64,000 nucleotides of DNA, from contig CP050848.1 in the NCBI GenBank assembly GCA_014873095.1, positions 4,089,850 to 4,153,849 of the forward strand, read 5' to 3'. Positions within the stretch are counted from its first letter, which is position 1. The number at the start of each line of letters is the position of its first letter. The notes under the pieces are model-generated. The model was not told where the DNA came from. It saw only the letters and a list, made by a program, of their open reading frames with translations, and did not search any database. The translations under genes and the position numbers were made by a program. Shown piece by piece: positions 27,134 to 34,811 of this stretch. The stretch comes from Planctomycetales bacterium ZRK34 (GTDB lineage Bacteria; Planctomycetota; Phycisphaerae; Phycisphaerales; Zrk34).

Positions 27134-28099
27134 ATGAAAGTTGGCTGGGTTTACCACGAGGACTATCTCAAACACGACACCGGACCGGGCCACCCTGAGC
27201 GGCCGGATCGCCTGCGCGCCATCGTCGAGGCCTTTCGCAAGACGGGCCTGGACCGCGAGCTGATTCCGATCGCACCGCGGGCGGTCAACCCGATGAAGCT
27301 CTACGGCACCCATCTGCCGCAGTACGTCAAGCATGTCGCCCAGGCCTGCAACATGGGCCAGACCTTCATCGATTCAACCGACACGACGATCTGCCCCGAC
27401 AGCTACGATGTCGCGCTGCTGGCCGTCGGGGGTGTGCTTGCCGGCATGCGGCAGGTCATGGAGGGCAAGGTCGATCGGGCCTTCTGCACGGTTCGTCCGC
27501 CCGGCCACCATGCTGAACGCGATTCGGCGACCGGCTTCTGCCTGTTCAACAATATCGCCGTCGCCGCCGATGCCGCCATCGCTGAGTTCGACCTGAAGCG
27601 CGTCGCCATCGTCGACTTCGACGTGCACCACGGCAACGGCACGCAACACGCCTTCGAACATCGCAATGATGTGCTGTTCGTCTCGCTGCACCAGGACCCC
27701 AAGACGCTGTACCCCGGCATGGGCTACTACGACGAGCGCGGTGTCGACCGCGGCGAAGGCTTCACGGTCAACATCCCCATGGCCCCCGGCGCCACCGACG
27801 CCGACTATCGCCGCGCTTTCGACGAAAAAGCCCTGCCGGCCCTGCGCGAGTTCAAGCCCCAACTGTTGTTCATCGACGCCGGTTTCGACGCCACGGCCGA
27901 CGATGCGATGGCCCAGGTCAGCCTCACCCACGACGCTTACACCTGGATGACGAGCCTGCTCTGCGAGGTCGCCGACGAATGCTGCGGCGGCCGCGTCGTC
28001 AGCGTCCTCGAAGGCGGGTACAACCTCGAATCCCTGACCGACTGCGTCGTCAAACACGTCAAGGCCCTGATGGGGCATGACGCATCTGTCGCAAGCTGA
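27134..28099 (+). CDS. Histone deacetylase family protein (AcuC/HDAC-like)
   Basis: A 321-residue zinc amidohydrolase that removes acetyl groups from acetyl-lysine or acetylpolyamines. The catalytic histidine pair is in RPPGHHAERD (H125-H126). The metal-binding aspartate and histidine are in VDFDVHHGNGTQ (D163, H165), and the third ligand is in DAGFDATADD. The start is taken as the ATG at 27134 (MKVGWVYHEDY), with another two codons upstream. Its TGA stop at 28097-28099 lies inside a repeat (cgcaagcTGAcagc), so the last residues, VAS, are repeat-derived. Bacterial members act on acetoin-pathway proteins or polyamines; the target here is unknown. Confidence 0.9.
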   Translation: MKVGWVYHEDYLKHDTGPGHPERPDRLRAIVEAFRKTGLDRELIPIAPRAVNPMKLYGTHLPQYVKHVAQACNMGQTFIDSTDTTICPDSYDVALLAVGGVLAGMRQVMEGKVDRAFCTVRPPGHHAERDSATGFCLFNNIAVAADAAIAEFDLKRVAIVDFDVHHGNGTQHAFEHRNDVLFVSLHQDPKTLYPGMGYYDERGVDRGEGFTVNIPMAPGATDADYRRAFDEKALPALREFKPQLLFIDAGFDATADDAMAQVSLTHDAYTWMTSLLCEVADECCGGRVVSVLEGGYNLESLTDCVVKHVKALMGHDASVAS

Positions 28100-28134
28100 C
28101 AGCCTGCGGTCCGCGATCTGTTAGATCGCGGCTA
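28092..28134. repeat. Double-hairpin palindrome overlapping the HDAC stop codon
   Basis: Hairpins cgcaagctgacagcctgcgg and ccgcgatct/agatcgcgg are followed by gcggctattg. Related to the element at 11407-11462. The HDAC stop TGA lies within the first hairpin. Confidence 0.8.
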
Positions 28135-28200
28135 TTGGTCATTCAAGCAGTCGATAATTCCCTGGTCATTGGTGCTTGGGCATGGGTCATTGCAATGCGC
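28135..28200. repeat. Degenerate tggtcattgg direct-repeat words
   Basis: The words ggtcatt, tggtcattgg and gggtcattg recur three times in about 60 bases, immediately upstream of the first cysteine-cluster gene. The open frame running through them is unlikely to be coding, which supports the later ATG at 28213 as start. Confidence 0.55.
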
Positions 28201-28212
28201 TACAATCTCCTC

Positions 28213-28674
28213 ATGCCCAAGCACGATGAAACCTGGTACGCCGACGGTCTGCACTTTTCCTGCAACCAGTGCGGCAACTGCTGCTCCGGCCCCAAGGGTT
28301 ATGTCTGGTTCCACCTCGACGAACTCAACGCCATGGCCGATTATCTGAAGATGATCCCGCAGGAGTTCCTCCGCCAGTATGCCCGCAAGGTCAACGGCCA
28401 CTACACGCTCAACGAAATGCCCTCCGACCGCGGGTACGACTGCGTGTTTCTCCGCTTCGATGAGAACGGCAAATCGCTGTGTTCGATCTACCCGGTGCGC
28501 CCGCAGCAGTGCCGGACATGGCCGTTCTGGCCCGAGTCGCTTCACTCCGAACAACTCTACGCCGGCGTCGCCCGCACCACGCCCTGCGAAGGCATGCAGC
28601 GCGGCCTCGAAGGCGAAGGCAAGTTCTTCCCCATCGAACAGATCCGCATTCTCCGCGATGCCACACCCAGTTGA
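28213..28674 (+). CDS. YkgJ-type zinc/iron-chelating cysteine-cluster protein
   Basis: A 153-residue protein of the YkgJ (CxxCxxCC) family, thought to bind a metal or Fe-S cluster. The cysteines are in SCNQCGNCCSGPKGYVW, DCVFLRF, SLCSIYPVRPQQCRTWPFWP and TTPCEGM, the usual four-part pattern. The start is the ATG at 28213 (MPKHDETWYADG); a longer frame from 28135 begins in repeat-like sequence, and another ATG lies at 28195. The next cysteine-cluster gene starts 17 bases before its stop, so the two are translationally linked. The function of YkgJ proteins is not established. Confidence 0.85.
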   Translation: MPKHDETWYADGLHFSCNQCGNCCSGPKGYVWFHLDELNAMADYLKMIPQEFLRQYARKVNGHYTLNEMPSDRGYDCVFLRFDENGKSLCSIYPVRPQQCRTWPFWPESLHSEQLYAGVARTTPCEGMQRGLEGEGKFFPIEQIRILRDATPS

Positions 28675-29155
28675 TCCATCCGCTGCCGACGCGTGGCTCG
28701 CCTGGCGCGATGCGGCGCGCGACCCGCACCTCGATCAGCAACTGCGCGCGCTGTACGACGACCTGGCCGCCGAGATCGAACGCCGCGCGCCGACGTGTTG
28801 GATCAGCGGGCGCTGCTGCAAGTTTGATACGTATGGCCATCGTCTTTACATCACCGGCCTCGAAGTCGCCTGGCTGATCGATCGTCTCGATGAGCCATCA
28901 CGCGCGCGCCTGGACGATGCGCCTCTTCCGGGGCTCGACGGTTGTCCGTTTCAGGTCGATGGTCTGTGCAGCGTTCACGCCCTGCGCCCATTGGGGTGTC
29001 GCATCTACTTCTGCGATCCCGCTGCGCAGGCATGGCAAAACCCCGTATACGAAACCTTCCTCGATCGCCTGCGCAAACTGCATGAGCAATATGAGTTGGA
29101 TTACAGCTATCTCGAATGGCGCCTCGCCCTCGACGAAGCCCGCAAGTGCTTATAA
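28658..29155 (+). CDS. Second YkgJ-like cysteine-cluster protein
   Basis: A 165-residue protein that overlaps the preceding cysteine-cluster gene by 17 bases in a different frame. Cysteines lie in TCWISGRCCKFDTYGHRLYIT (the CC pair) and GCPFQVDGLCSVHALRPLGCRIYFCDP, a pattern related to but distinct from the upstream protein. The start is the ATG at 28658 (MPHPVDPSAADAW). A longer frame from 28379 lies entirely inside the other gene and is a shadow. The tight coupling suggests the two act together, perhaps in metal delivery or oxidation of a shared substrate; this is speculation. Confidence 0.83.
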   Translation: MPHPVDPSAADAWLAWRDAARDPHLDQQLRALYDDLAAEIERRAPTCWISGRCCKFDTYGHRLYITGLEVAWLIDRLDEPSRARLDDAPLPGLDGCPFQVDGLCSVHALRPLGCRIYFCDPAAQAWQNPVYETFLDRLRKLHEQYELDYSYLEWRLALDEARKCL

Positions 29156-29183
29156 GCTCAACTCCACCAAGCCCAATGCTGAG

Positions 29184-29219
29184 CGCCGCGAAGCATGGGA
29201 TCGCCGCGAAGCATCGGAT
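29184..29219. repeat. 18-base tandem duplication in the atgctgagc...gcgaagc family
   Basis: Two adjacent 18-base units, cgccgcgaagcatgggat and cgccgcgaagcatcggat, lie 30 bases after the cysteine-cluster gene. The leading words gcccaatgctgagcgccg and gcgaagc recur at 39040-39071 (gcccgatgctgagcaaag, gcgaagc), so both are members of one interspersed family. Confidence 0.7.
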
Positions 29220-30416
29220 CACCACCCGACAGTTTTTCCACCATCTCTGCACCATCTTCACGATTTATTCACAAAACGCTGAAAGCCTATTGCATTGCGA
29301 TGGGTTCGTGATTCAATGCGATGTGGCAGCGGCGTGCTGCCCCGGTCGAATCTGGTCGGCCGCAGCGATCTTTGACATCGGAAACACGCGTCGCCGCAAC
29401 GTGCATCCCCTGGCCAGGGGATAGCGGACGCCGGACTCGTCCTCGTGGGCACACGAGCGGCGGTCGGCGCCTGTGAAAACACGTTGCAGCCTCCCTGCAA
29501 TCGCGTCGGCGGGTGGACCCGTCGACCGCGCAGGGCTTCGACGATACGGCGTGATCCGTAGTGGGCTGGTAACAGGCGCTGCACCTGTGTTACCAACGCA
29601 CTGCAACGATCGCGACACGTGTCGCCTCGCCGAAGCGTTCATCGGCCCGGCTCGTCCGGACCATCCGGTGATTCAACACGCTGCGGCGAACTCACACGCA
29701 TCGATCAGGCATCCGGCGGCGGGCAAAACCCAAAAAGGTCCAGCCCGTCATCGGGTCCATTCGGTGCGGCGTGATTCGAAGCGATCACGGAGCCACCCAC
29801 GATCTGCCACGGCGATCGGACCCTCCGTGACCGAGACAGGCTCAGCCCGAAGACGTCGGCCGCACCAACCAGGCGGTCGTCGCCAAACCTCGGGCCCGTC
29901 GGCGAGCGGCGCATCGGAGGCTTTTTTAGCCCGCGGGTCGATCGGCGGTCAAACACGATCGGCTCACGCGGCGAAGGTCGCTCGATGGCGCCGCGGACGC
30001 TGCAAACGATCGAGCCACGCCGGCCCCCGGAAGGAGATATCCTCCCGCGAGCCGAGCGCCTCACGCACCGGTTGATCCCCGGCCCGTGGGCTCGAAGACG
30101 CGCAGCAGTTCATCGCACCGGCACACCGTCGGCCGAACCTTCATACCGGAGGCTCCGACCGCCACGATGCCGCCTGCGATGCGTCGAAGTCAGGCGCGGG
30201 TTGGATTCGAAGGCGTCTTGATAAGACGTCTCGCCCGGCCCGGCGTCCGACCGAGCGACAGCGATGCGCCCCGTGCACGGGGTAAGACGACACCGCCCGT
30301 CGAGATCCGATGTTTCAGAGAACCGAACTCACCGAAGCGCGAACTTCGTTGAGTCCGGGTCGGCCAGGTTCGGCCGGGGACGCACGCCGCTGTTGTTTTA
30401 CTGATGGATCCGATGC

Positions 30417-30474
30417 CACTGGCGGCTTGTCCGCCAGTGCGAATGAACCAACACTGGCGGACAAGCCGCCAGTG
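30417..30474. repeat. Cruciform repeat with two self-complementary arms
   Basis: Left arm cactggcgg-cttgt-ccgccagtg and right arm cactggcgg-acaag-ccgccagtg are each hairpins and are reverse complements of each other, separated by 12 bases. It could form one long stem or two hairpins. Confidence 0.9.
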
Positions 30475-30505
30475 CCACCTGATTTCGACAACGCATCCGT
30501 GCCCA

Positions 30506-30538
30506 CCCCGCGGCCAACGATCAGGCCGCGGGGTTTTT
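30506..30538 (+). terminator. Perfect rho-independent terminator
   Basis: A 10-bp stem, CCCCGCGGCC (30506-30515) and GGCCGCGGGG (30524-30533), with an 8-base loop, is followed by TTTTT at 30534-30538. No credible protein gene ends within 1.3 kb upstream on this strand, so it implies a transcript from the preceding non-coding stretch (or from the cysteine-cluster genes). Confidence 0.9.
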
Positions 30539-30576
30539 ATTTTGAACCTGCGATCATTCGCCACGTCTATGCTTAC

Positions 30577-31428
30577 ATGATGAAAGTACGCTATGCCGCG
30601 TGGATGTTGATCGGTCTGAATGCGGTGGCCGCTGCGGCCCCGACGGAGGCGGACTATGCGGCGGAGGTTCGGCGGGTGCGGGCGCAGTTGGGGGAGGGGT
30701 TCACCGTTATCGAGTCGCGGCCGTTTGTGGTGGCGGGGGATGAGGCGGCGGCGAGGGTGCGGGCGCGGGCCGAGCGGACGGTGCAGTGGGCGGTGCGGCA
30801 TCTGAAAGATTCGTACTTCGAGAAAGACCCCGAGCACATCATCACGATTTATCTGTTTTGCAATGCGGCGAGCTATCGCAAGCATGTCAAAGAGCTGTTC
30901 GGCGATGAGCCGGACACGCCCTATGGGTATTACAGCCCGTCGCGGCGGGCGCTGGTGATGAACATCGCCACCGGCGGCGGCACGCTGGTGCACGAGATGG
31001 TGCATCCGTTCATGGCGGCCAACTTCCCGAAGTGCCCGGCGTGGTTCAACGAGGGGCTCGCCTCGCTGTACGAACAATCCGCCGAGCGCGACGGCCGAAT
31101 CGTCGGGCTGACCAACTGGCGGCTGCACGGGTTGCAGAAGACGATCCGGGCCGGCGAACTCGGCAGCTTTCGTGACCTGGCCGCTACCGACGATCACGGG
31201 TTTTACAAGATGGACCGCGGCAGCAACTACGCCCAGGCTCGCTACCTCTGCTACTGGCTGCAGGAACACGGCAAGCTGCACACGTTTTACCATCAATTCG
31301 TCGCGGCGGCCGCGGATGATCCCTCCGGTTACAAGACGTTGGTGAAGGTGGTGGAGGCGGATAATTTTGCGGGGTTCGAAAAGCAGTGGCAGCGGTGGGT
31401 GTTGACGCTGCGTTTTGGCGGGATGTAG
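30577..31428 (+). CDS. Exported gluzincin-type metallopeptidase (DUF1570-like)
   Basis: A 283-residue secreted protein with a short signal peptide (MMKVRYAAWMLIGLNAVAAAA). The zinc motif is GTLVHEMVHPFM (HExxH) and NEGLASLYE supplies the downstream glutamate, as in gluzincins and DUF1570 proteins. The N-terminal part has a helical region with PHxTxYLF-like elements (HIITIYLFCNAASYRKHVKELFG). The start is the ATG at 30577; the frame stays open upstream to 30310 across a repeat and a terminator, so the longer form is unlikely. The promoter would lie in the 36 bases after the terminator. Substrate unknown. Confidence 0.8.
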   Translation: MMKVRYAAWMLIGLNAVAAAAPTEADYAAEVRRVRAQLGEGFTVIESRPFVVAGDEAAARVRARAERTVQWAVRHLKDSYFEKDPEHIITIYLFCNAASYRKHVKELFGDEPDTPYGYYSPSRRALVMNIATGGGTLVHEMVHPFMAANFPKCPAWFNEGLASLYEQSAERDGRIVGLTNWRLHGLQKTIRAGELGSFRDLAATDDHGFYKMDRGSNYAQARYLCYWLQEHGKLHTFYHQFVAAAADDPSGYKTLVKVVEADNFAGFEKQWQRWVLTLRFGGM

Positions 31429-31572
31429 TCTACTGGTCGGCGAATTTCCGATGAGGGGGTATGGCTTTGCCTGAGAGATGGCTGTGGGGCCTTGACGTAG
31501 CGTGATCAGATAGAACAAACGCGACGTGTTGTGTGCGACACGTCGGTGCATCCTTTTCTATGGAGACATGTC

Positions 31573-32148
31573 ATGAAACGTTCCATGCTCACCCGGGGCC
31601 TGATCGTAGCGACGGTGTCGATGGCGGCGCTGGTGCTGGGGGCTTGTTCGGAATATCGCAGTTCCACCGAGGCCAACTCGCCGGCGATGGTTGACCACGC
31701 AAAGACTGAGGCCCAACGGACGCTGGACATGTTCCGCAAGACCGATCCGACGCTGGATCGCTTTTTCAAGAGTGCGGTCGGTTATGCGGTCTTCCCCGAG
31801 ATCGCCAAGGGCGCCGCGGGCATCGGAGCGGCGCACGGCACGGGCGTGGTGTATGAAAACGGCCAGGCTGTCGGCACCGCTTCGATGACCCAGGGCACGC
31901 TCGGCCTGCAGCTTGGCGGTCAGACCTACAGCGAGCTGATCTTCTTTGAAGACGCCCATGCCTTGAACACGTTCAAGGCGTCGGAGACCGAGTTCAGCGC
32001 GCAGGCCTCGGCGGTCGCCGCCGCCAAGGGCGCCGCATCCAACGCGGACTATTCCAACGGCGTGGCGATTTTCACCAGCGGCCAGCAGGGGTTGATGTTT
32101 GAAGCCTCCGTCGGCGGCCAGAAGTTCAACTACACACCGTACAAGTAA
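31573..32148 (+). CDS. SYLF-domain lipoprotein (YSC84-like)
   Basis: A 191-residue lipoprotein. The signal sequence LTRGLIVATVSMAALVLGACSE ends in the lipobox LGAC, with the cysteine as the lipid anchor. The mature part is a SYLF (Ysc84) lipid-binding domain: AQRTLDMFRKTDPTLDRFFKSAVGYAVFPEIAKGAAGIGAAHGTGVVYENGQ, then VGTASMTQGTLGLQLGGQTYSELIFFED and GVAIFTSGQQGLMFEASVGGQKFNY. The ATG at 31573 has GGAG upstream. SYLF proteins bind phospholipids in eukaryotes; the bacterial role is unclear. A strong terminator follows. Confidence 0.88.
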   Translation: MKRSMLTRGLIVATVSMAALVLGACSEYRSSTEANSPAMVDHAKTEAQRTLDMFRKTDPTLDRFFKSAVGYAVFPEIAKGAAGIGAAHGTGVVYENGQAVGTASMTQGTLGLQLGGQTYSELIFFEDAHALNTFKASETEFSAQASAVAAAKGAASNADYSNGVAIFTSGQQGLMFEASVGGQKFNYTPYK

Positions 32149-32169
32149 TCTCCCGTCCACCGCTCGACT

Positions 32170-32209
32170 GCGCCGGACGTCGAACTGCCTCGACGTCCGG
32201 CGCTTTTTA
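32170..32209 (+). terminator. Rho-independent terminator after the SYLF gene
   Basis: Arms gcgccggacgtcga and tcgacgtccggcgc form a 14-bp perfect stem with a 6-base loop (actgcc), followed by a T-run (ttttt). Confidence 0.9.
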
Positions 32210-32254
32210 TGCGCGGCCTGTTCGGCCTATACTGCGATCTTTCAGCGAGGCGAT

Positions 32255-32830
32255 ATGCGCATCATTGCAGGCAAACATCGAGGACGACAACTGGTGGCGC
32301 CGATCGGCGAGCAGACCACGCGGCCGATCACGGATCGAGTCAAGCAGTCGCTGTTTGATCGACTGATGGCGGCGGATGTGCTCGATGACGCCGTCGTGGC
32401 GGACCTGTTTTCCGGCACCGGCTCGATGGGCATGGAATGCCTTTCACGCGGGGCGGCGTTTGTGACCTTCGTCGAGCGTGACCGATCGGCGTTGAAGGGG
32501 CTGAACGAGAACCTGGAAAAGTTTCGTGAGACGGAATTGTCCCGCGTGCTGTCGATGGACGCGCTGGGCGCGGCAGTGGTGGATGTGCTGCGCGGCCGGC
32601 CGTGCACGTTGCTGTTCGTCGATCCGCCTTACGCGATGATGGCGGACCCGCGGACGCGGGGGCGGATTATGGAGCAGATCGAGCGTCTGGCTGAGGCGGC
32701 TGTTTCAGGGGCGTTGCTGGTGTTGCGTGTCGAGTCGAGCATCGAGGCACAGCCGGCCGCGGGGTGGGACGGGCCGGATGTGCACGGGTACGGCTCGATG
32801 ACGCTGCACTTCTACCACCGCAGCGGGTAA
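32255..32830 (+). CDS. rsmD: 16S rRNA (guanine966-N2)-methyltransferase
   Basis: A 191-residue N2-guanine methyltransferase acting on G966 of 16S rRNA. The N terminus MRIIAGKHRGRQLVAPIGEQTTRPITDRVKQSLFD is the family signature. Motif I is DLFSGTGSMGMECLSRGA (50-67) and the catalytic DPPY is at 123-126 (LLFVDPPYA). The start at 32255 is preceded by the terminator of the previous gene; the frame extends upstream through that terminator only by chance. The tRNA nucleotidyltransferase gene follows 10 bases later, so the two RNA-processing genes are probably an operon. Confidence 0.93.
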   Translation: MRIIAGKHRGRQLVAPIGEQTTRPITDRVKQSLFDRLMAADVLDDAVVADLFSGTGSMGMECLSRGAAFVTFVERDRSALKGLNENLEKFRETELSRVLSMDALGAAVVDVLRGRPCTLLFVDPPYAMMADPRTRGRIMEQIERLAEAAVSGALLVLRVESSIEAQPAAGWDGPDVHGYGSMTLHFYHRSG

Positions 32831-32840
32831 ACTCACGATC

Positions 32841-34133
32841 ATGGGCAACGATGATCAACAACCGATAGAACCCCAGCGGGCGCGTGCGGCGGCGGAAGCG
32901 GCTGTGCGGCGGCTGCAGCAGCAGGGGCACGTGGCGTATTTCGCCGGGGGCTGTGTGCGCGATCAGATCATGGGCGCCCAGCCGGTCGATTACGACATTG
33001 CGACCGATGCACCGCCGGACGTGGTGCGGGGCCTGTTCAAACCGGCGCACCTGGTGGGGCAGGCGTTTGGCGTGGTGCGTGTGCGCGTCGACGGCGTCTG
33101 GCTGGAGGTCGCCACGTTTCGCCTGGAGTGGGGCTACGCCGACGGCCGCCGGCCGGACCATGTCGAATTCACCGATGCCGAGCACGACGCCCAGCGGCGC
33201 GACTTCACGATCAACGGGCTGTTCTACGACCCGGTCGCCGACCGCGTGATCGATTATGTCGATGGCCAGCGAGACATCGAGCGCCGCGTGATTCGCGCGA
33301 TCGGCGTGCCGGGTGAGCGCTTTGCCGAGGACTACCTGCGCATGCTGCGGGCGGCACGTTTTGCGGCGCGACTCAACTTCGAAATCGACCCGGCGACGGC
33401 CGAGGCGATCAAGGTCAACGCCTCGAAGCTGGGCCAGATCAGTCGCGAGCGCATCGGCGCGGAACTGCAGCTCATGTTTGAACGCGAAGGACGGGCCCAC
33501 GCTGCTCGCTGGATCGATGAACTTCACCTGGACGCGCCGTCACTGAACGGCCAGAGCGTGGACCGCGAGCCGATCTGTCTGACGGCGCTCGACGAAGCGG
33601 CGGACTATCCGGCGGCGCTGGCGGCATGGGTGATCGATCGTCACATGGACCCGCATCGGCCGGCGGATCGGGTGGCGCTGGTCGATGCGCTGGATCGCAT
33701 CAAGGTGGTGCAGATCGCGCGTCGCTGGCGTGGGGCGCTGATGCTGTCGAATGATCAACGCGACGGGCTGCAGGAGGCGCTGTTGACGCTGCCGCGCATG
33801 GTGATGTGGGCGGATTTAAACACGGCGCAGCGCAAGCGTTTGATGGCGCGGGAGGATTGGGCACGGTTGTCGGCGCTGCTCAAAGCGGTGCTGACGTTGT
33901 GCCCGCACGGTGATTTCGACATGGCGGGCTTTGATCGCGATACAGCAGCCCTGGCGGCCGAGGGTGTGGCGCCGACACCGCTGATCACCGGCGACGACCT
34001 GGTGGCGGCGGGGCTTTCGCCGGGCCCGATGTTCAAGCAGATACTCGATCACGTCTACGATGCGCAACTCACCGGCAGCGTGGACACGTTCGATCAGGCG
34101 ATGCAGTTGGCTAAAGCGCTGGCGGAAAGGTGA
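32841..34133 (+). CDS. CCA tRNA nucleotidyltransferase / poly(A) polymerase family
   Basis: A 430-residue class II nucleotidyltransferase. The head motif is YFAGGCVRDQIMGAQPVDYDIATDAPPDVVRGLF, with the metal-binding DYD pair. The flexible-loop and RNA-binding neck region follows (EHDAQRRDFTINGLFYDPV, ERFAEDYLRMLRAARFAARLNFEIDP). A longer helical C-terminal part lacks an obvious HD motif. Members add CCA to tRNA or poly(A) to RNA; the tRNA gene at 61765 has no encoded CCA, consistent with a need for CCA addition. Which activity applies cannot be decided by eye. Its TGA stop is followed at once by an inverted repeat. Confidence 0.88.
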   Translation: MGNDDQQPIEPQRARAAAEAAVRRLQQQGHVAYFAGGCVRDQIMGAQPVDYDIATDAPPDVVRGLFKPAHLVGQAFGVVRVRVDGVWLEVATFRLEWGYADGRRPDHVEFTDAEHDAQRRDFTINGLFYDPVADRVIDYVDGQRDIERRVIRAIGVPGERFAEDYLRMLRAARFAARLNFEIDPATAEAIKVNASKLGQISRERIGAELQLMFEREGRAHAARWIDELHLDAPSLNGQSVDREPICLTALDEAADYPAALAAWVIDRHMDPHRPADRVALVDALDRIKVVQIARRWRGALMLSNDQRDGLQEALLTLPRMVMWADLNTAQRKRLMAREDWARLSALLKAVLTLCPHGDFDMAGFDRDTAALAAEGVAPTPLITGDDLVAAGLSPGPMFKQILDHVYDAQLTGSVDTFDQAMQLAKALAER

Positions 34134-34134
34134 C

Positions 34135-34226
34135 AAGTGGTGAAGTGGTGATTTGGCGAAGTGGTGATGTGATGGAGTGACGTATTGCTACATCACCACT
34201 TCGCCAAATCACCAAATCGCCACTTT
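34135..34226. repeat. Inverted repeat of the gtggtgat/atcaccac family, second copy
   Basis: Starts right at the stop of the nucleotidyltransferase gene (tgacaagtggtgaag) and returns as catcaccacttcgcc and caaatcgccac. It shares the tgacaagtggtga junction with the copy at 4268. The facing minus-strand gene ends at its right edge. Confidence 0.82.
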
Positions 34227-34668
34227 ACGGGGTGGGCACATCCGCAACGACGACCCGCATGACCTGCGACACCTGGGCGTAGTTGTTCGAAGCCAGCTCA
34301 TGGGCGAGGTCGAGGTTGTACTGGTACCAGTGGAATGTCAGCGTGACCATGACGGCGGCGAGCATCCAGCTTGCGGCCTCGGCGAAGCGCTGATGACGGA
34401 CTTTCAGCAGCAGGCCGACGGTGATGCCGATCGACCCGAGCTTGAACAGCGTCAGGCCGAGGACGGAATTGTTGCGGATCAGGTAAGAGCCGACGGGGTT
34501 GACCTCGTTCATGCCGATGCTGAAGGCGTGGGTGATGGTCAGGGCCAGATCCCCGATGCCGAGTACGACCAGCACGGCCATCAAGAGCATGACGCGGCGG
34601 CTGCGGGCACGTTCGGCGGGGGTGTGGGGCAGGATCAGGACGGATGAAGATGCCAGCGGAACAGACAT
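34225..34668 (-). CDS. Small multi-pass membrane protein (DUF5658-like)
   Basis: A 147-residue membrane protein with about three helices (VMLLMAVLVVLGIGDLALTITHA, VLGLTLFKLGSIGITVGLLLKV, ASWMLAAVMVTLTFHWYQY). The pattern GDLALTITHAFSIGMNEVNPVGSYLI, an aspartate and threonine in the first helix followed by NP, is like the DUF5658 family, whose role is unknown. The preferred start is the ATG at 34668 (MSVPLASSSV); a frame of six more codons begins at 34686. The stop overlaps the end of the neighbouring inverted repeat. Confidence 0.65.
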   Translation of the reverse strand: MSVPLASSSVLILPHTPAERARSRRVMLLMAVLVVLGIGDLALTITHAFSIGMNEVNPVGSYLIRNNSVLGLTLFKLGSIGITVGLLLKVRHQRFAEAASWMLAAVMVTLTFHWYQYNLDLAHELASNNYAQVSQVMRVVVADVPTP

Positions 34669-34811
34669 GGAAACTGACCTCCGCAACGGCCCTATAATGT
34701 GGCGAAAGGAATCTGGATCGGCCGTAACTGTGGTTCTATCGGCGGAAAAACGACGAGACTGAAGCGTCGATTCGTCGAGGGGAGCGGGCTTAGCCGATAC
34801 AATGGGTAGTT

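Larger units (their letters stand above)
29290..30540 (+). ncRNA. Candidate large structured noncoding RNA
   Basis: No frame here encodes a credible protein: the longest plus frame is arginine/serine-rich with no motifs, and base composition shows no codon periodicity by eye. Instead the stretch is a chain of strong hairpins: 29405-29422 (18-base perfect palindrome), 29442-29457, 29484-29500, 29505-29526, 29545-29560, 29567-29595, 29612-29625, 29785-29830, 30212-30230, 30269-30282, 30327-30354, 30361-30376 and 30417-30474. It closes with a perfect 10-bp terminator on the plus strand. Known large RNAs (RNase P, tmRNA, SRP RNA, group II intron) do not match by their conserved motifs. The 5' end is a guess. 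It could also be a decayed region with chance palindromes. Confidence 0.4.

Noticed and set aside
29265..29273. TTATTCACA, a match to the DnaA-box pattern
   Set aside because: A single box without a cluster, AT-rich unwinding region or dnaA/dnaN gene is not an origin.
29473..30075. A 200-codon plus frame inside the candidate RNA
   Set aside because: Composition is arginine/serine/alanine-biased, with no motif and no ribosome site; it looks like unselected GC-rich DNA.
30285..30320. Minus-strand ggatctcgacgggcgg resembling the tmRNA 5' motif
   Set aside because: A tmRNA needs an acceptor stem, a TPsiC-like 3' arm and a tag frame; none could be found. Likely chance.
31440..31500. TPP-riboswitch-like CCTGAGA and TTGA...TGATC words before the SYLF gene
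   Set aside because: Only scattered parts of the thi-box fit, spacing is wrong, and the downstream gene has no link to thiamine.
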